NCBI GenBank assembly: GCA_012515195.1
Contig: JAAYYW010000038.1
Coordinates: 1 to 50,329, forward strand
Source of the DNA: Leptolinea sp.
GTDB taxonomy: Bacteria; Chloroflexota; Anaerolineae; Anaerolineales; Anaerolineaceae
Direction of reading: 5' to 3'
DNA: 50,329 nucleotides
How positions within the stretch are numbered: the first letter of the stretch is position 1; every line of letters starts with the position of its first letter. The notes beneath the pieces were generated by a model. The model searched no databases and was not told the DNA's origin. It saw nothing but the letters and a program-made list of their open reading frames with translations. Both the position numbers and the translations under genes were made by a program. Shown piece after piece: positions 47,975 through 50,329 of this stretch.

Positions 47975-48430
47975 ATGGAAAAACAACTGGTAATTTTTGA
48001 GTTAGCCGGTGAACAATTTGGTATTGAAATCGCTGTCGTTGAAAGTATCGTGAAGCTGCAGGAGATCACAAAAGTGCCGCAAATGCCGGATTATATGGAA
48101 GGGATCACGAACCTGCGTGGCACTGTATTACCGGTGATTGACCTGGAAAAACGGTTTGGTACTCCTGTCCATGAACATACCCGCGACACAAGAATAGTGG
48201 TTGTTAATATTGGCAGTTTAAAGATGGGGATGATTGTCTCTGCTGTGTCTGAGGTGTTGACTATTGATGATAGTTTGATCGAACCCGCTCCTGCGCTGGT
48301 AACCACGGTCAATTCGCGGTTTATTACAGGAATTGCGCGGGTTGAAAACCGGTTGATCATTCTCCTGGATTTGCATCTGGTACTTTCTCAAGAAGAACGA
48401 GAAAAAGCGTCTGCGATGGCAAGTTATTGA
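47975..48430 (+). CDS. cheW: Chemotaxis coupling protein CheW
   Basis: 'EKQLVIFELAGEQFGIEIAVVESIVKLQEITKVPQMPDYMEGITNLRGTVLPVIDLEKRFG'. Confidence 0.92.
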   Translation: MEKQLVIFELAGEQFGIEIAVVESIVKLQEITKVPQMPDYMEGITNLRGTVLPVIDLEKRFGTPVHEHTRDTRIVVVNIGSLKMGMIVSAVSEVLTIDDSLIEPAPALVTTVNSRFITGIARVENRLIILLDLHLVLSQEEREKASAMASY

Positions 48431-48491
48431 GAAATGGTGATAGTGGATTTCTCTTCTCCAATCATAATAAGCGGCAGGATTCCCTACAACT

Positions 48492-48520
48492 TTGACGTTT
48501 TTAGGTATGTATGTTATATT
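48492..48520 (+). promoter_or_regulatory. Sigma70-type promoter for RNA upstream of RNase J
   Basis: TTGACG-17 nt-TATATT. Confidence 0.7.
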
Positions 48521-48526
48521 CAAACT

Positions 48527-48614
48527 GCCGGCTAAACCCGGCCGATGGAAAGCAAGTGATTAGCAGGCTTTTTATAGGCAAAAACCCGGCAAGAAATTGC
48601 CGGGATTATTTTTT
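48527..48614 (+). ncRNA. Candidate structured leader or small RNA ending in a terminator
   Basis: GCCGG-ctaaac-CCGGC hairpin, then terminator CCCGGCAA-gaaa-TTGCCGGG followed by ATTATTTTTT; promoter immediately upstream. Confidence 0.5.
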
Positions 48615-48696
48615 AAAAAAGAAACCTTCAAAAACTCTATGCCAGTATTGGTTTTGTAGAATGCCGCAAGCATGGGTTTGAAGGATATGGTACAGT

Positions 48697-50329
48697 ATGA
48701 AAAAAGAAAGACATCAACACAAAGACAATATGAACAAAAAACCATTGCGAATAATTCCCCTGGGAGGACTAGGGGAGGTAGGCAAGAATATGATGGCCTA
48801 CGAGTACGACGGTGACATTATTTTGGTGGACGCCGGATTAATGTTTCCCGAGAATGATATGCTGGGGGTAGATTACATCATTCCAGATTTCAAATACCTC
48901 TTGGATAAGACCGAAAAGATCAAAGGGATATTTATCACCCATGGGCACGAAGACCATATTGGCGCGATCCATCACGTGATGGAAGTGATCAATGCCCCGA
49001 TCTATGCGACGCCATTGACCAGAGGTATGTTGGAAAACAAACTGGCACGAAATGGCCTTTCTCAAAAGGTTGTCGTGCATACCGTGAATGCCGGTGAAAA
49101 AGTAAAAGCCGGTCCATTTACCGTTGAATTTTTCCATGTTTGCCATTCCATACCAGATGGTGTGGGATTTGGTATTGAATGTCCGGCAGGTCTGGTCGTT
49201 CATTCCGGGGACTATAAGTTTGACCACACACCGGTCGATAACTGGCCGTCAGATTACGCGAAATTAGCGGAGTTTTCACGCCGCGGGGTCCTGGCACTAC
49301 TATCTGATTCAACGAACGCTGAACGCCCGGGTTGGACTCCCTCTGAACGGGTGATTGATGATGCCTTCAACAAGGTTTTCCGTGAAGCCGAAGGACGAAT
49401 CATAATTGCCAGCTTTGCATCCCTGATTTCGCGTATGCAGCAGGTTGCTAACACTGCCCGGCAGTATGGTCGTAAATTAGCTTTTGCTGGTCCTAGTATG
49501 TTGGACAATATGAAGATTGCCCGAAAATTGGGTTTTCTGGATCTCGATGACACTCTGGTCGTGCCGGTGGAAGTCGCCTTGAACATGAAAGACAAGGAAG
49601 TGGTCATTATGTGTACCGGTTCCCAGGGTGAGCCGACCTCCATTCTTGGACGACTCTCAACGGGTACGAACCGACTTTTTGATATTAAACCTGGCGATAC
49701 AGTTGTGCTTTCATCCCATCCAATTCCGGGTAATGAAGAAAGTGTATATCGCACCATAAACCGGTTGTTCGAGCGTCAGGCTAATGTGATTTATGAAGCC
49801 ATCGCCCCGGTCCATGTCTCGGGTCATGCCAGTCAGGAAGAAATGAAGCTGCTTTTGCACCTAACCCGGCCAAAATTTTTCATCCCGGTGCATGGCGAGC
49901 TCCGCCAGTTAAAACAGCATGCCGCACTTGCGCGTGAAGTCGGTATCCCCGAAGAAAATATAGTCGTTGTAGAGAACGGACAGGTGATCGAACTCACAGC
50001 CGATTCTATGCAACTGGATGGGAAGATTCCCAACAGCTACATATTTGTTGATGGATCAAGTGTGGGTGATATAGAAGCCGGTGTTATGCGTGAACGCGAA
50101 TCTCTCGCGCAGGACGGTGTGGTGGTCGTAAATGTTATTATAGATCGCATGTCGGGGCGTCTATTCCAGGCTCCGGATATCCAGACGAAGGGTTTTTCAG
50201 GGTTGAAAGATTCGGATACAATCCTGGAACATCTCCATAAACGGATTGGCGAAGTTGTCCCATATTCGAATGGCAGTATCAACCAGGATGTTGAGCGCGC
50301 TGTTCGCGATACGTTATATGCTGAAACCC
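48697..50329 (+). CDS. rnj: Ribonuclease J (metallo-beta-lactamase family), 3' truncated by window end
   Basis: Read from sequence (not in ORF track): MKKERHQHKDNMNKKPLRIIPLGGLGEVGKNMMAYEYDG...FITHGHEDHIGAIHHV; alternative start 48730. Confidence 0.93.
   Translation, partial: MKKERHQHKDNMNKKPLRIIPLGGLGEVGKNMMAYEYDGDIILVDAGLMFPENDMLGVDYIIPDFKYLLDKTEKIKGIFITHGHEDHIGAIHHVMEVINAPIYATPLTRGMLENKLARNGLSQKVVVHTVNAGEKVKAGPFTVEFFHVCHSIPDGVGFGIECPAGLVVHSGDYKFDHTPVDNWPSDYAKLAEFSRRGVLALLSDSTNAERPGWTPSERVIDDAFNKVFREAEGRIIIASFASLISRMQQVANTARQYGRKLAFAGPSMLDNMKIARKLGFLDLDDTLVVPVEVALNMKDKEVVIMCTGSQGEPTSILGRLSTGTNRLFDIKPGDTVVLSSHPIPGNEESVYRTINRLFERQANVIYEAIAPVHVSGHASQEEMKLLLHLTRPKFFIPVHGELRQLKQHAALAREVGIPEENIVVVENGQVIELTADSMQLDGKIPNSYIFVDGSSVGDIEAGVMRERESLAQDGVVVVNVIIDRMSGRLFQAPDIQTKGFSGLKDSDTILEHLHKRIGEVVPYSNGSINQDVERAVRDTLYAET

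Overview
This window is a gene-dense bacterial chromosomal segment. Protein style (Thr/Pro-rich surface linkers, NBR1-Ig-like lipoprotein, gene content) suggests Chloroflexota/Anaerolineae, but that is inference. Left to right it holds: the 3' end of a probable wecB-like epimerase gene; a glycosyltransferase; a phosphoribosyltransferase; an AP-superfamily phosphohydrolase; a secreted/membrane bactofilin-like protein; a solute-binding lipoprotein; three tandem M42 aminopeptidases; a histidine kinase/LuxR-type response regulator pair; a DUF4173-like membrane protein; a SAM-I riboswitch with metK; an RNA-modification neighbourhood (rsmI, rsmE, NOL1/NOP2/Sun MTase, two tandem RmtB/ArmA-like 16S rRNA MTases, TGT-like); an NBR1-Ig lipoprotein; two sortase-like proteins separated by a leader with two tandem c-di-GMP-I riboswitches; a complete PRPP-to-IMP gene set plus guaB; a GGDEF cyclase with UspA; a two-domain iron-sulfur flavoprotein; a PadR regulator with palindromic operators; an ABC exporter; CheW; and a truncated RNase J. 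The best leads are: (1) tandem GEMM-I riboswitches controlling a sortase-like gene; (2) a canonical plus degenerate pair of aminoglycoside-resistance-type 16S methyltransferases; (3) purine genes arranged as in animals (PurD-PurM fusion followed by purN, class II PurE next to purC, PurL with two PurS-like domains); (4) a promoter/structured RNA/terminator unit of unknown family upstream of RNase J. All calls are from reading sequence by eye; no searches were run.
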